Source of the DNA: Leptolyngbya sp. NIES-2104
Lineage (GTDB): Bacteria > Cyanobacteriota > Cyanobacteriia > Leptolyngbyales > Leptolyngbyaceae
Assembly: GCF_001485215.1 (NCBI RefSeq)
Contig: NZ_BBWW01000001.1
Coordinates: 5,394,001 to 5,458,000 of the forward strand
DNA: 64,000 nt
Direction of reading: 5' to 3'
The first letter of the stretch is position 1; each line of letters opens with the position of its first letter. A program made the position numbers and the translations under genes. Below the pieces are notes generated by a model, which worked only from the letters and a program-made list of their open reading frames with translations, was not told the DNA's origin and did not search any database. Positions 17,320 to 25,893 of this stretch are shown here, one piece after another.

Positions 17320-17967
17320 TCAATCAACCCGAGTGGCAATCACTGCATAAAACGGATCGCCTCCAGACATCCCAAATAACTGTAGGACGGGCGGCGTTTG
17401 AGATTGTTTCACAATCACTTCAGGCTGTGAAAATCCAGGAACCGCTTTGAAGTAGTTTTTCACCAGTTCAACGCGATCGCGTTCTGCTCCATCTCGCCAA
17501 GCTGCGATCGCTTTTTGATAAAACATCCGATTCGAGAAGCTAACAACCGCAATTCCACCCGGTTTCAAAATCCGATGAATTTCGTTAAAGATTGCTTCAG
17601 GATATTGAACATACTGTACTGAAACAGTATTCAACACCGCATCAAATGACTGATCGGGCAGTGGCAACTTCGGGTCTAAGTTCAAATTCTGCACAAAGTA
17701 GTGATTCAGTCTTGAATTTCGCGCAAGCTCTTCTCCATTCAATCCATGTCCTTCCACATGCTCGAACTGAACATCATCGGGCAAATGTGACACCCAACTG
17801 CTCATCATGTCAAAGATGCGCGAATTCGGCTTTAAGCGATCGCGATACAGATCAGTCAACTGCTGAATAAATCCTTCATCTACATGCGTGACAAAGCGCG
17901 GCTGCTCATAAAACAAAGCATCATTCGAGGGGTCTAACTTTTCTCGCTGATTCGGATTAAGCAACAT
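17320..17967 (-). CDS. Class I SAM-dependent methyltransferase-like protein
   Basis: 215 residues from the ATG at 17967 (MLLNPNQREKL). An in-frame GTG at 18039 would add 24 residues rich in hydrophobics; no ribosome-binding site favours either. Motif I is unusual, NSRIFDMMSSWVSHLP in place of the Gly-rich loop. Motif II-like HVEGHGLNGEEL, the post-II segment FDAVLNTVSVQYVQYPEAIFNEIHRILKPGGIAVVSFSNRMF, and a C-terminal sheet are normal for the fold. The substrate is unknown. The degenerate motif I raises the possibility of weak or altered SAM binding. Divergent from the HsdR_N-like gene. Confidence 0.75.
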   Translation of the reverse strand: MLLNPNQREKLDPSNDALFYEQPRFVTHVDEGFIQQLTDLYRDRLKPNSRIFDMMSSWVSHLPDDVQFEHVEGHGLNGEELARNSRLNHYFVQNLNLDPKLPLPDQSFDAVLNTVSVQYVQYPEAIFNEIHRILKPGGIAVVSFSNRMFYQKAIAAWRDGAERDRVELVKNYFKAVPGFSQPEVIVKQSQTPPVLQLFGMSGGDPFYAVIATRVD

Positions 17968-18072
17968 ACGATCGCAGGACAACAATAAAGTTATGTTAAC
18001 AAATTCTCGAATCGCTTTCTCCGTCTCAAGCAGGAGCACAAAGTATCATAAGGAAAAGCATTGAGACAGCCA

Positions 18073-18687
18073 ATGGTTCAAGCAATTTCTAAGCAAATCG
18101 TTAGCCTCAACCAAGTTCACGAAAAATTTGGACTCAGACGGGCAGACAACGATCGCTTTTTCACCGAATGGCGGGAAGACATCGTGCCTTTGAGCGCTGG
18201 AGACACAGCACGCCTTGACCAAATCAAACAGCGATACGACTATCAACAAGCAGATAGCCCAATGCTCGAAGAAACCGTCAAATTGCTGATTGTGTCTCCG
18301 TTGCTTGATTTAGCAGGATTCTACGAGCCTCCGTTTCGGTTTAGAGCAGAACTGCCAGTCAGTTTTAAGTTTGAAGATGAAGAAGAGATTCAGGGACGGC
18401 TTGATGCACTGGTGATTCAGCAGCGATTCTGGGTTTTAGTGGTTGAGGCAAAACAAACGAAGGCTTCGATCGAGGTTGGAATTCCTCAGCTACTCACTTA
18501 CATGATGGCGAATCCGAACCCGCAGCAAGCCGTGTTTGGATTGGTCACAAATGGAAGTAGCTTTGCATTTGCGAAAGTGCTTGAGCAAGCTTATGATTTC
18601 TCAGATGTTTACTCGCTAATTTCCCGGCGCAATCAGCTTTACGATGTGCTGAGCATTCTGAAAAAGATTGGAACGCTGATCAAATAA
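18073..18687 (+). CDS. HsdR_N-like restriction nuclease domain protein
   Basis: 204 residues from the ATG at 18073; the frame also has a TTG at 18061. The PD-(D/E)XK core is visible as EIQGRLDALVIQQRFWVLVVEAKQTK, with the catalytic Asp in GRLDALV and ExK in VEAKQ. TYMMANPNPQQAVFGLVTNG resembles the N-terminal nuclease domain of type I restriction subunit HsdR. No helicase, methylase or specificity subunit is nearby, so this is a stand-alone domain of the kind common in cyanobacteria. Its DNA target and biological role are unknown. Confidence 0.75.
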   Translation: MVQAISKQIVSLNQVHEKFGLRRADNDRFFTEWREDIVPLSAGDTARLDQIKQRYDYQQADSPMLEETVKLLIVSPLLDLAGFYEPPFRFRAELPVSFKFEDEEEIQGRLDALVIQQRFWVLVVEAKQTKASIEVGIPQLLTYMMANPNPQQAVFGLVTNGSSFAFAKVLEQAYDFSDVYSLISRRNQLYDVLSILKKIGTLIK

Positions 18688-18696
18688 GTGCGATCG

Positions 18697-19050
18697 CTAA
18701 ACCGCTTGTCCGTTGCGAATCTGTGTTGCCCAAAGTTGGTTCTGATCAAGGGTCAGCACAATTTTTTTATAAAACTCGTTCTCAAGCTCTAAAACTAAGT
18801 AGCGCCCTGAGCGAGTCGCATACCAGAATTCCTTTCCTCGATCGGTATAGTAAGTTCCCGCCTTGATCACTCCCGGTAAATAAGTTCCCGGCAATCTTGC
18901 ATCTGTCCAACTGCTCGGAGGTTCTTCAGTTGAAACTTGCTTGATGTGAGTTAGCGGAATGTGCAGATCAGCATTGTAGTAAAACGCCCAAAATCGTTCC
19001 CACCCATCCAAGTCAATCTTTAGCTGATCATCAGAAATAGAGAGTTGCAT
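18697..19050 (-). CDS. PH-like hypothetical protein
   Basis: 117 residues, not assigned to a characterised family. Features are MQLSISDDQLKIDLDGWERFWAFYYNADLHIPLTHI, DARLPGTYLPGVIKAGTYYTDRGKEFWYATRS and GRYLVLELENEFYKKIVLTL. The pattern of a start strand, a GTY...GKEFW core and a final strand-helix with L-D-Q resembles bacterial pleckstrin-homology-like proteins seen in Firmicutes and cyanobacteria. No signal peptide, so cytosolic. ATG at 19050. Convergent with the nuclease gene at 10 bp. Confidence 0.7.
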   Translation of the reverse strand: MQLSISDDQLKIDLDGWERFWAFYYNADLHIPLTHIKQVSTEEPPSSWTDARLPGTYLPGVIKAGTYYTDRGKEFWYATRSGRYLVLELENEFYKKIVLTLDQNQLWATQIRNGQAV

Positions 19051-19273
19051 AGTTTGTCCTAGGTCTGATTCATTAATCTCGATCGCGTCCTTCTACCATA
19101 GCAATTCGCGTAGTTTTTCCAGTAAGCACGATCGACAACCGCAAGAACGCCCACGTAGAAATACGATCGACGCAGAAAAATCCGTCAAAACCGATAGTGA
19201 AACCTGCAAACATCGCCGTGCATTCCAAAAATCGGTGGCTATTCTGATCAGTGTAGCCACCCGGAAAATCTGT

Positions 19274-19945
19274 ATGAAAAACCGTCACTGGATGATTGCT
19301 GGAACTGCGCTGCTCCTGATGAGTTGCCAACCGAATCGCACCCCTCAAGCTAACGTTCCGTCTCCTCAAGCGTTTGCGAAACCTGTTGTACCTCAGAAAC
19401 TTGAGACGGTTACGCCGATTAAAGTTCCTGGCATGATTCCCACGACCGATAATAAAACTCCGTTCATGCCTGTGGCGGTCGATAGCACTCGTGATCCTTT
19501 TGCGGCTCCAACGCTTTCAACTGAACTTCAAACAACCGTCATTCCTCAAAAAACAATCGCAGCGAAATCCTCGATCGATGCTCAGCCCATCGTTCCCCTT
19601 CCTCAGCCCGTTCTTCCAATGCCGCAGACGGTTTCTGTTCGCCCATTGCCCGCGATCCCGATTGCGCCGCCTCCCATGCCCCCTGTGTCCCAAGCGAATT
19701 TAGCAGACGCGATCGCGCTGACCGGAGTCATCCAAACCGGAAACCAAGTGAGCGCCATCATCGAAGATACAGATGGCACTTCTCGATCGGTGCAAGTCGG
19801 TGAAAAGCTGGCAAATGGGGCAGTCACCGTCAAGCGAATCAATTTGAACTCAGGCGGCGATCCGTCGATCGTACTCGTTCAAAACGGTATGGAACTGATT
19901 AAAACGGTCGGTCGATCCGAAGGCTCGATCGCTCAAGCGTACTAA
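19274..19945 (+). CDS. Pro-rich lipoprotein with PilP-like C-terminal domain
   Basis: 223 residues from the ATG at 19274 (MKNRHWMIAG); the longer frame begins with GTG. The lipobox is LLLMSC, so the cysteine near residue 18 is probably acylated. A long Pro/Val-rich linker follows (PIVPLPQPVLPMPQTV). The last 75 residues form a compact domain, ALTGVIQTGNQVSAIIEDTDGTSRSVQVGEKLANGAVTVKRI...VLVQNGMELIKTVGR, resembling the beta-barrel of pilus assembly lipoprotein PilP, including the DPF motif (STRDPFAAP) ahead of the linker. A role in pilus assembly is therefore possible but unproven, since no other pilus gene is nearby. Confidence 0.65.
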   Translation: MKNRHWMIAGTALLLMSCQPNRTPQANVPSPQAFAKPVVPQKLETVTPIKVPGMIPTTDNKTPFMPVAVDSTRDPFAAPTLSTELQTTVIPQKTIAAKSSIDAQPIVPLPQPVLPMPQTVSVRPLPAIPIAPPPMPPVSQANLADAIALTGVIQTGNQVSAIIEDTDGTSRSVQVGEKLANGAVTVKRINLNSGGDPSIVLVQNGMELIKTVGRSEGSIAQAY

Positions 19946-20073
19946 TCGGAAATCCCCCCCGTCTTAGACCAGCGATCCGATCCTCGTCTCTTGCTTGAAA
20001 TTGCTACATTAAGAAGTCTAGGGTTGCGTCCTAACCTTAGATTGAGATTGCCGCATTCGTACAAGGATCAGAT

Positions 20074-21087
20074 ATGAAGCTTACCAAAAAGAACCTCGCA
20101 GAAAAGCTTGATCACGTTTACGATGTCATCATCGTTGGCGGGGGAGCGGGTGGACTTTCCGCAGCGATTTATCTCCAGCGTTACCGATTATCATGTCTTG
20201 TGATCGAAAAAGGTCGCGGGCGATCGTTCTGGATGCAGGAGCTTCAAAACTATCTGGGCTTACCGCCCGGAACTCCCGGACGCACGATGCTTCAACAAGG
20301 TCAGAATCACTTTCTTTCTCTCGGTGGCGATTACCTCATGGGCTTTGTCGAGGAAGTGAAAGATGAGGGTGACACCTTTGCAGTCAAAACCAAAATCGGC
20401 AAAGTCGAAAGTAGCTACCCGGTCTTCCGCGCCAAATACGTTATCGCTGCCAGTGGCATCATCGACCATCTGCCCAAACTCGATGACATGCAGAACGTTT
20501 TCGATTACGCCGGACACAATCTGCACGTCTGCATGATTTGTGACGGGTGGGAAATGGCGGATACGAAATGTGGCTTATTTGCCGGAACCGAAGGCGCGAT
20601 CAATACGGCTTTCGTGCTGAATTGGTTTACGCCGTACATTACGGTGTTTACTCAAGGCTTATTTGAAGTCAGCGATGCGATGCGTGAGAAATTGAAAGCG
20701 CACGGGTATCCGCTGGTCGAAATGCCGCTGAAGCGATTTATCGGACATGACCACACTATGACCGGGGTTGAACTCGCGGACGGCAGCACGATCGAGCTTG
20801 AAACCGGACTCGTGGCAATGGGTTCGCATTTTTACAACGGTTACTTACAAGGCTTGGATCTCGAATGGAAAGGCGGAAATCTAGCCACCGATAATATGTG
20901 TCGGACATCGCATCCGAGAATTTTTGCGATCGGAGACTTAAAAGAGGGGTTAAATCAAGTATCAATTGCGGTCGCGGATGGTACATTGGCGGCAACCGCA
21001 ATCTGGCGAGAAATTCGTCGATCGTCTCCTCCGCGATTGTGGGAGGAAAACCTCAACTTGATGACCCCAGGAGTACCTGTCTCGTGA
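20074..21087 (+). CDS. Thioredoxin-reductase-like flavoprotein, possible DDOR type
   Basis: 337 residues. The FAD-binding motif VIIVGGGAGGLSAAIYLQRY lies near residue 20, a CxxC redox pair is in VCMICDGWEM (compare the CATCDG of TrxR), and the C-terminal FAD motif is RIFAIGDLKEGLNQVSIAVADG. In the region where NADPH-dependent TrxR has GxGxxA and the HRR motif for NADPH, this protein reads CGLFAGTEGAINTAFVLNW, so the usual pyridine-nucleotide site looks degenerate. Cyanobacterial diflavin-linked disulfide oxidoreductases (DDOR, Slr0600 type) have this character; I infer that type. The GTG start of the coiled-coil gene overlaps its stop by 4 bp. Confidence 0.8.
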   Translation: MKLTKKNLAEKLDHVYDVIIVGGGAGGLSAAIYLQRYRLSCLVIEKGRGRSFWMQELQNYLGLPPGTPGRTMLQQGQNHFLSLGGDYLMGFVEEVKDEGDTFAVKTKIGKVESSYPVFRAKYVIAASGIIDHLPKLDDMQNVFDYAGHNLHVCMICDGWEMADTKCGLFAGTEGAINTAFVLNWFTPYITVFTQGLFEVSDAMREKLKAHGYPLVEMPLKRFIGHDHTMTGVELADGSTIELETGLVAMGSHFYNGYLQGLDLEWKGGNLATDNMCRTSHPRIFAIGDLKEGLNQVSIAVADGTLAATAIWREIRRSSPPRLWEENLNLMTPGVPVS

Positions 21088-21641
21088 TTCAACTCGATGC
21101 TTCTCAAGCCCAACAAATTCACGCTGAAAATCTCCGCCTCCAAGAGGAACTGCAAATGCGCGATCAACTCGTGCAGCAGTTGTCTCAGGAGCTTTTCCGG
21201 TTGGTAAAAGGCAATGCGATCGCACCCGTTCCAAGCTCCGATGAACCGTCAGAGCGGCATCTGGCAGAAGTCCAATCTCTTAGAGAGCAGCTTCACACGG
21301 TCGAACAGCAAGTCACGTTCTACCAAGAGCAGATGACACAGCGCGATCAGGAAATCTACGAACTGCGCCAGACGACTCAGGAACTGACTGAGCGATCGAA
21401 GATGCTGGAACAGGTCGTGCAAGAATTGCCCAAGGTCTACCGCCAGAAGTTTGCCGAACGAATGCAGCCGGTTCGGGAGAAAGTGGCGATGATTCAGCGG
21501 GAGAATCGTCAACTTCATGCAGAATTACAAAGCGTCAATTACCGCCTTGCGGTGAAGAATCGCCGGAACGGGCATCTTGATTTACCCACTTTTCCACGGG
21601 GTGAAGGTGACATTTCTTTGCCCACGTTTGGGAACGCTTAG
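21084..21641 (+). CDS. Coiled-coil protein cotranslated with the flavoprotein
   Basis: 185 residues from the GTG at 21084, which overlaps the preceding stop (GTGA) and has AGGAG about 10 nt upstream. The frame is open further upstream but there it lies inside the flavoprotein gene. Almost the whole protein is coiled coil (IHAENLRLQEELQMRDQLVQQ, EQQVTFYQEQMTQRDQEIYELRQ), with a short tail ending LPTFPRGEGDISLPTFGNA. The function is unknown. Translational coupling suggests a partner or scaffold for the flavoprotein. It ends at a strong terminator. Confidence 0.75.
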   Translation: MIQLDASQAQQIHAENLRLQEELQMRDQLVQQLSQELFRLVKGNAIAPVPSSDEPSERHLAEVQSLREQLHTVEQQVTFYQEQMTQRDQEIYELRQTTQELTERSKMLEQVVQELPKVYRQKFAERMQPVREKVAMIQRENRQLHAELQSVNYRLAVKNRRNGHLDLPTFPRGEGDISLPTFGNA

Positions 21642-21669
21642 AACAGAAATTCTAACGCAATTCATCAAT

Positions 21670-21706
21670 AAAGCCCTCGCAAAAATCAATTTGCGGGGGC
21701 TTTTTG
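21670..21706. terminator. Bidirectional rho-independent terminator
   Basis: AAAGCCCTCGCAA (21670-21682) pairs with TTGCGGGGGCTTT (21691-21703), followed by further Ts on the plus strand. It lies between the coiled-coil gene (plus) and the STAS gene (minus) and can serve both. Confidence 0.85.
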
Positions 21707-21726
21707 TTGATGACTTCGATGCGAAT

Positions 21727-22083
21727 TCAAGCAAGCTGCAAGACATCTTGTGACCGCCCAAACGATCGCGCAATTGCCTCATAATTCTCAAAAATCGCAA
21801 ATGCCTGATCGAGTTGTGTAATCTCAAAAATCAGTCGAGATGAAGGACGCAACCCGCACAGTACCATTTTCGTGCCCATTTCTGTTGCCGTCTTCAATCC
21901 ACCCACCAACGCGACCAATCCTGAACTATCGATAAACTCAATTCTCGACAAATCGATAATCCAAACCTTATACCGTCTAGGAGCGAGTGTGACCCATTGT
22001 TGCTGTAGAGCCTCACCGCCCACCACATCCAGCCGTCCCTGTGGCTGTAGCACAATCTCTTCGTGCTGCTCAACTAACGCCAT
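21727..22083 (-). CDS. STAS-domain anti-sigma factor antagonist-like protein
   Basis: 118 residues from the ATG at 22083 (MALVEQHEEIVL), preceded by a GGGGG run; the frame extends upstream to a TTG at 22236 but the N-terminal extension is not typical. The STAS hallmark is KVWIIDLSRIEFIDSSGLVALVGGLKTA, whose DSSG serine is the phosphorylation site in SpoIIAA-type antagonists. VVGGEALQQQ and MVLCGLRPSSRLIFEITQLDQAFAIFENYEAI follow the family. It would bind a switch kinase or partner and act in a partner-switching signal route; no RsbW-like kinase is adjacent. Confidence 0.85.
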   Translation of the reverse strand: MALVEQHEEIVLQPQGRLDVVGGEALQQQWVTLAPRRYKVWIIDLSRIEFIDSSGLVALVGGLKTATEMGTKMVLCGLRPSSRLIFEITQLDQAFAIFENYEAIARSFGRSQDVLQLA

Positions 22084-22461
22084 GCTTTTCCCCCACACCA
22101 GTTCAAAATCGTATGTCGATCGTTTATCTCGAAACTCTGACATCTTAAAGCGTAATCGGAGTACCGTTAATTCGACGACGATCGCGCCTTGAATCGTTCC
22201 GCCACTCGGTAGATCTACGCATCTAGAGTACTTCAACTATAAAGAGTCTCTTTCCGGACGTAAGCTGCGATCGCTTGACTTTCATCGAATCTTCATGTTC
22301 GTTTGCATCGCGATTCAATTTCAATAAAGCTTTTCTGTTCTTATAGAAAAATACGGATGAAATTGAATCGGTTTCGCAAAATCATTCTGATTCTCGTTGA
22401 CACTTCGGACGTAAGCGCGTCAAGATCAAAGGAAGATGAAGCTTTGTAAAGGTTATCGTAA
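22084..22461. other. Intergenic region upstream of the DedA-like gene with a perfect inverted repeat
   Basis: No gene seen. It holds CGATTCAATTTCA (22311-22323) and its perfect complement TGAAATTGAATCG (22358-22370), 34 nt apart, with a smaller stem TTTTCT/AGAAAA inside. The repeat is about 90 bp before the DedA start. The divergent STAS promoter should also lie here. Confidence 0.5.
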
Positions 22462-23127
22462 ATGTCATTCGACTTTATTTCGCCAGAAGCGATCGAGCAA
22501 ATTGCTCAACAGTACGGATATTGGGCGATTTTTTTCGGGATTTTATTGGAAAATTTGGGACTGCCGATTCCGGGTGAAACGGTGACGCTTGCAGGTGGAT
22601 TTCTAGCAGGCAGTGATCAGTTGAATTACTGGTGGGTCGTAGGTGATGCTGCGCTTGGAGCCACGATCGGCGGCAATATCGGCTATTGGATTGGGCGGTA
22701 TGGCGGCTGGGCACTGTTGCTGAATTTAGGTAAGCTGTTTCGGATCAAAGAAGCTCAAATTGAGGAATTGAAGCGGCAGTTCGGTGAGAATGCAGGCAAA
22801 GCGGTGTTTCTCGGTCGATTTGTGGCACTGCTGCGGATTTTTGCGAGTCCCTTAGCGGGAATTGCTGAAATGCCATATTGGAAATTTACGCTGTATAACA
22901 CGATCGGTGCGCTGACTTGGGCGACGGTGATGGTGTCACTGGCGTATTTTGCGGGTCAGATTGTGCCGCTAGAGAAGCTGTTTACGTTGGCTTCTCAGTT
23001 TGGTATTGTCGCGTTCTTGCTGGTGGCAGCTTGGGTTGTAGTGCCATTGTGGTTGGAATCGCGGAAGTCGAAGCAACTCATTTCTGAGGGAACTGCGATC
23101 GTGCCTGACGAAGCGAAGGAAGATTAA
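22462..23127 (+). CDS. DedA-family membrane protein
   Basis: 221 residues with about five hydrophobic segments. Family motifs are AIFFGILLENLGLPIPGETVTLAGGFLAG, GATIGGNIGYWIGRYGG and VFLGRFVALLRIFASPLAGIAEM, where the F-x-R-F/LR arginines are conserved. DedA proteins are thought to move lipids such as undecaprenyl phosphate or phosphatidylethanolamine across the membrane. ATG at 22462. It ends at a clear terminator at 23151-23180. Confidence 0.92.
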   Translation: MSFDFISPEAIEQIAQQYGYWAIFFGILLENLGLPIPGETVTLAGGFLAGSDQLNYWWVVGDAALGATIGGNIGYWIGRYGGWALLLNLGKLFRIKEAQIEELKRQFGENAGKAVFLGRFVALLRIFASPLAGIAEMPYWKFTLYNTIGALTWATVMVSLAYFAGQIVPLEKLFTLASQFGIVAFLLVAAWVVVPLWLESRKSKQLISEGTAIVPDEAKED

Positions 23128-23148
23128 CCTTACAACGTTTGATCATGG

Positions 23149-23180
23149 ATTTCCCTATCTTTTGCGATGGGGAATTTTTT
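23149..23180 (+). terminator. Rho-independent terminator after the DedA-like gene
   Basis: TTCCCTATC (23151-23159) pairs with GATGGGGAA (23166-23174) with one G-U pair, followed directly by TTTTTT (23175-23180). Confidence 0.8.
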
Positions 23181-23275
23181 GGCGCGATCGCTTCATCAAA
23201 TTCAATCCGCATTCTGAACCATCTGTGTAATCCTGGATCATGCACAAATTGTTCTAGCTTTCTAAGGAACCCATC

Positions 23276-24427
23276 ATGGACGATAAATTAATGCTCATGA
23301 TTCCAGGACCGACTCCGGTGCCGGAGCAGGTCTTATCGGCAATGGCAAAACATCCGATCGGACACCGGAGCGGTGATTTTGGCAAAATCGTGGCAGAAGT
23401 CACTCAAAATTTAAAGTGGCTGCATCAAACTCAAAATGATGTGCTCATTCTCGCGGCAAGTGGGACGGGCGCGATGGAAGCGGGCATCATCAATTTCCTC
23501 AGTCCGGGCGATCGCGTTTTAGTTGGAACGAATGGTAAATTCGGGGAACGCTGGGCAGAAGTGACTGATGCGTATGGATTGCAGACTGAGCGCGTGACGG
23601 CAGAATGGGGTAAACCGCTCGACCCCGAAGCGATTCGGGAACGGTTGGAAAGCGATCGAGAAAAACAAATCAAAGCCGTGATCATCACGCACAGTGAAAC
23701 TTCAACGGGTGTGATCAATGATTTGGAAACGATCAATCGCTATGTGAAAGCACATGGCGAAGCGTTGATTATTGTGGATACTGTGACCAGTTTGGGTGCG
23801 ACCAGTGTTCCCGTCGATGAATGGGGCTTAGATGTCGTTGCATCAGGATCGCAGAAAGGCTACATGATTCCGCCGGGATTAGGTTTCGTTGCTGTGAGTC
23901 CGAAGGCTTGGGAAGCTTATAAAACTGCGAAATTGCCTCGGTACTACTTGGATTTGGGCAAATATCGTAAGTCGAGCGCGAAAGATACCACTCCGTTCAC
24001 GCCTGCGATTAACTTGTTCTACGCGATGCAAGCTGCTCTGAGAATGATGCAGGCAGAAGGATTAGAAAACATTTTCTCAAGACACGAACGGCTTCGGACA
24101 GCAGCACGAGCGGCAGTTAAAGGTTTAGGAATGCCGTTGTTTGCAGCGGATGAGTGCAGTAGTCCAGCGATTACCGCCGTGATGCCGAATGGAGTCGATG
24201 CAGAACAAATTCGGAAAGTGATGCGGAATCGGTTTGATATTGCCCTCGCAGGTGGACAAGATCATCTCAAGGGGAAAATTTTCCGAATTGGTCACTTGGG
24301 ATTTGTCAGCGATCGCGATCTTTTAACTGCGATCGCTGCTCTTGAAGCGACTCTGCAAGACCTCAACTACGACGGATTCACGCCTGGAGCGGGAATTGCT
24401 GCCGCTGCGAGCGTTTTATCGCACTAA
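23276..24427 (+). CDS. Class V aminotransferase (alanine/serine-glyoxylate type)
   Basis: 383 residues. MLMIPGPTPVPEQVLSAMAKHPIGHRSGDF is the typical opening of alanine-glyoxylate and serine-glyoxylate aminotransferases and of the so-called soluble hydrogenase small subunit of cyanobacteria. The PLP lysine is in VASGSQKGYMIPPGLGF, preceded by the cofactor Asp in LIIVDTVTSLGA. In photosynthetic cells such enzymes transaminate glyoxylate from photorespiration to glycine. Its stop overlaps the stop of the convergent Wzy-like gene by 3 bp. Confidence 0.88.
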   Translation: MDDKLMLMIPGPTPVPEQVLSAMAKHPIGHRSGDFGKIVAEVTQNLKWLHQTQNDVLILAASGTGAMEAGIINFLSPGDRVLVGTNGKFGERWAEVTDAYGLQTERVTAEWGKPLDPEAIRERLESDREKQIKAVIITHSETSTGVINDLETINRYVKAHGEALIIVDTVTSLGATSVPVDEWGLDVVASGSQKGYMIPPGLGFVAVSPKAWEAYKTAKLPRYYLDLGKYRKSSAKDTTPFTPAINLFYAMQAALRMMQAEGLENIFSRHERLRTAARAAVKGLGMPLFAADECSSPAITAVMPNGVDAEQIRKVMRNRFDIALAGGQDHLKGKIFRIGHLGFVSDRDLLTAIAALEATLQDLNYDGFTPGAGIAAAASVLSH

Positions 24428-25851
24428 CGTTGATCAAGGATTGTCTCGATCGTCGGGGGATTAGCTGCCTGTTGCGTTTCGTACAATCGAGCCGCCGCAG
24501 CTAGTCCCATAAATCCCCAAAGCACAATTCCGAATGGAGTAAGAAAGACTGTATTCAGACTGATTTGGGAGACGGTGGCAATGACGATCGCACGACAGGC
24601 ACCGACAAACGGATCGTTTGAGGCTTGGCGAGTTTGCAGCGCATTCACGACCAGAAGCACCATTCCTGCAACATAAGGAATCGTGCCAATCCAGCCCAAA
24701 TTCAAGAACAGCGTTAAGATCCCGCTATCGTTTCCGCCGATATTTGCATCTCGAATCACGTATCCTAAACCGCGCCCTTCGATTTCGCTGAAGGCTTCGC
24801 TTAAGAGATTGGAATAGCCGAGACTACGATCGATAAAACTCCCGTCCTGTTGCGCAGAGAAAAACGTTTGAAATCGCGAACTAATCACCGTCGAAAAGGG
24901 TTCAATCATCGCTAATGGCAATACGACGAGAGACATCACCATTAACGTCACAATCAACCGCATCTGGAGTCTGGGCTTCAACGAAGGGATGAAGACGATT
25001 AAACCAATAAACCAACTCAGCCAGGATGTTCTCGCCAACGTTAAGAGAAACGCCAAATAGCCAAACGCTGAGGATGCAATCTTGATTGGACTCTTAATTG
25101 CAAACAGCAATAACAATCCTGCCACCATTACGGTCGCAAAGGGTTGTGGAGAGTGCATCGTACTAAATACACGGATGCCTAATGGATTTGGTGTTCCGAA
25201 CGAGTAAATTTGCAGCAGATTAATCAAATTTTGCAGCCAATACTGATCCCATACGGGCGCGACCAGAAACTGGATTACTCCATAAATTCCCATAACCAAA
25301 ATTCCCCACAGGAAAGTTTTTTCGGTAACGCGCTTGAGTTCGGGAAAGTTTCGCCAATGGGAAAAAATATAGTATCCGAATAAGATCGGTGTCATCCAGC
25401 TCAATAGTGCGATGATTACGGTCTGGGATGAATAGCTTAACAGTCCAATGAATGCTCCATACAATACAGCAGCAGCAGACATGACAAAAGGAAGTCCATT
25501 TCCTTTGATTGCTTTGGGTAATTGAATGAGTAACGTCAAAATCGGTATAAATGCGACGAAAAATGGAGCAAGTAGGACTGGATTTGGATCGAGCCAGCCG
25601 ACTTCCCAATCGATTAATCGACGCACAAACGGGGTGAGAAACCACAGCCACCAGGTATATCCGATGTAGAAAATGGGATATCGAAAAAAGAGGAGTGCTC
25701 CAACCGCTAGACTTCCCGCAGGAAAGACTAATCGAAGGATTGAGGCAGCATTTACGGCGAGACAAAGGGCGGTGAATGCAATGAGGCAGCCAACGAGCAG
25801 CCAGGGTTCAGAGAGCTGCGGCGATTTGGGTTGAGGTTGGGTAGTGTGCAT
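24424..25851 (-). CDS. Polysaccharide polymerase / O-antigen ligase-like membrane protein
   Basis: 475 residues from the ATG at 25851; a GTG at 25875 would add eight. About eleven or twelve hydrophobic segments and a large loop around residues 300-370 (FQTFFSAQQDGSFIDRSLGYSNLLSEAFSEIEGRGLGYV) match the Wzy/WaaL superfamily, where that loop faces the periplasm. The family joins repeat units or attaches the finished polysaccharide. It stands last in the exopolysaccharide locus on the minus strand, 26 bp after a GT4 gene, and meets the aminotransferase gene at its stop. Confidence 0.8.
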   Translation of the reverse strand: MHTTQPQPKSPQLSEPWLLVGCLIAFTALCLAVNAASILRLVFPAGSLAVGALLFFRYPIFYIGYTWWLWFLTPFVRRLIDWEVGWLDPNPVLLAPFFVAFIPILTLLIQLPKAIKGNGLPFVMSAAAVLYGAFIGLLSYSSQTVIIALLSWMTPILFGYYIFSHWRNFPELKRVTEKTFLWGILVMGIYGVIQFLVAPVWDQYWLQNLINLLQIYSFGTPNPLGIRVFSTMHSPQPFATVMVAGLLLLFAIKSPIKIASSAFGYLAFLLTLARTSWLSWFIGLIVFIPSLKPRLQMRLIVTLMVMSLVVLPLAMIEPFSTVISSRFQTFFSAQQDGSFIDRSLGYSNLLSEAFSEIEGRGLGYVIRDANIGGNDSGILTLFLNLGWIGTIPYVAGMVLLVVNALQTRQASNDPFVGACRAIVIATVSQISLNTVFLTPFGIVLWGFMGLAAAARLYETQQAANPPTIETILDQR

Positions 25852-25865
25852 AAATTTAGGTGGGG

Positions 25866-25893
25866 GTAGAGACACGATTAATCGCGTCTGTAC
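25866..25893. repeat. 28-bp palindromic repeat, copy 1
   Basis: A near-perfect self-complementary unit with arms GTAGAGACACGATT and AATCGCGTCTGTAC. It spans the 3' end of the GT4 gene and the start region of the Wzy-like gene. A related partial unit follows immediately (GTAATCGCGTTTGTA). Confidence 0.7.

Noticed and set aside
19073-19369. 98-residue minus-strand frame
   Set aside because: It overlaps the lipoprotein start region and has no family features.
20898-21083. N-terminal extension of the coiled-coil protein
   Set aside because: This part lies inside the flavoprotein gene; the GTG at 21084 with AGGAG upstream is a better start.
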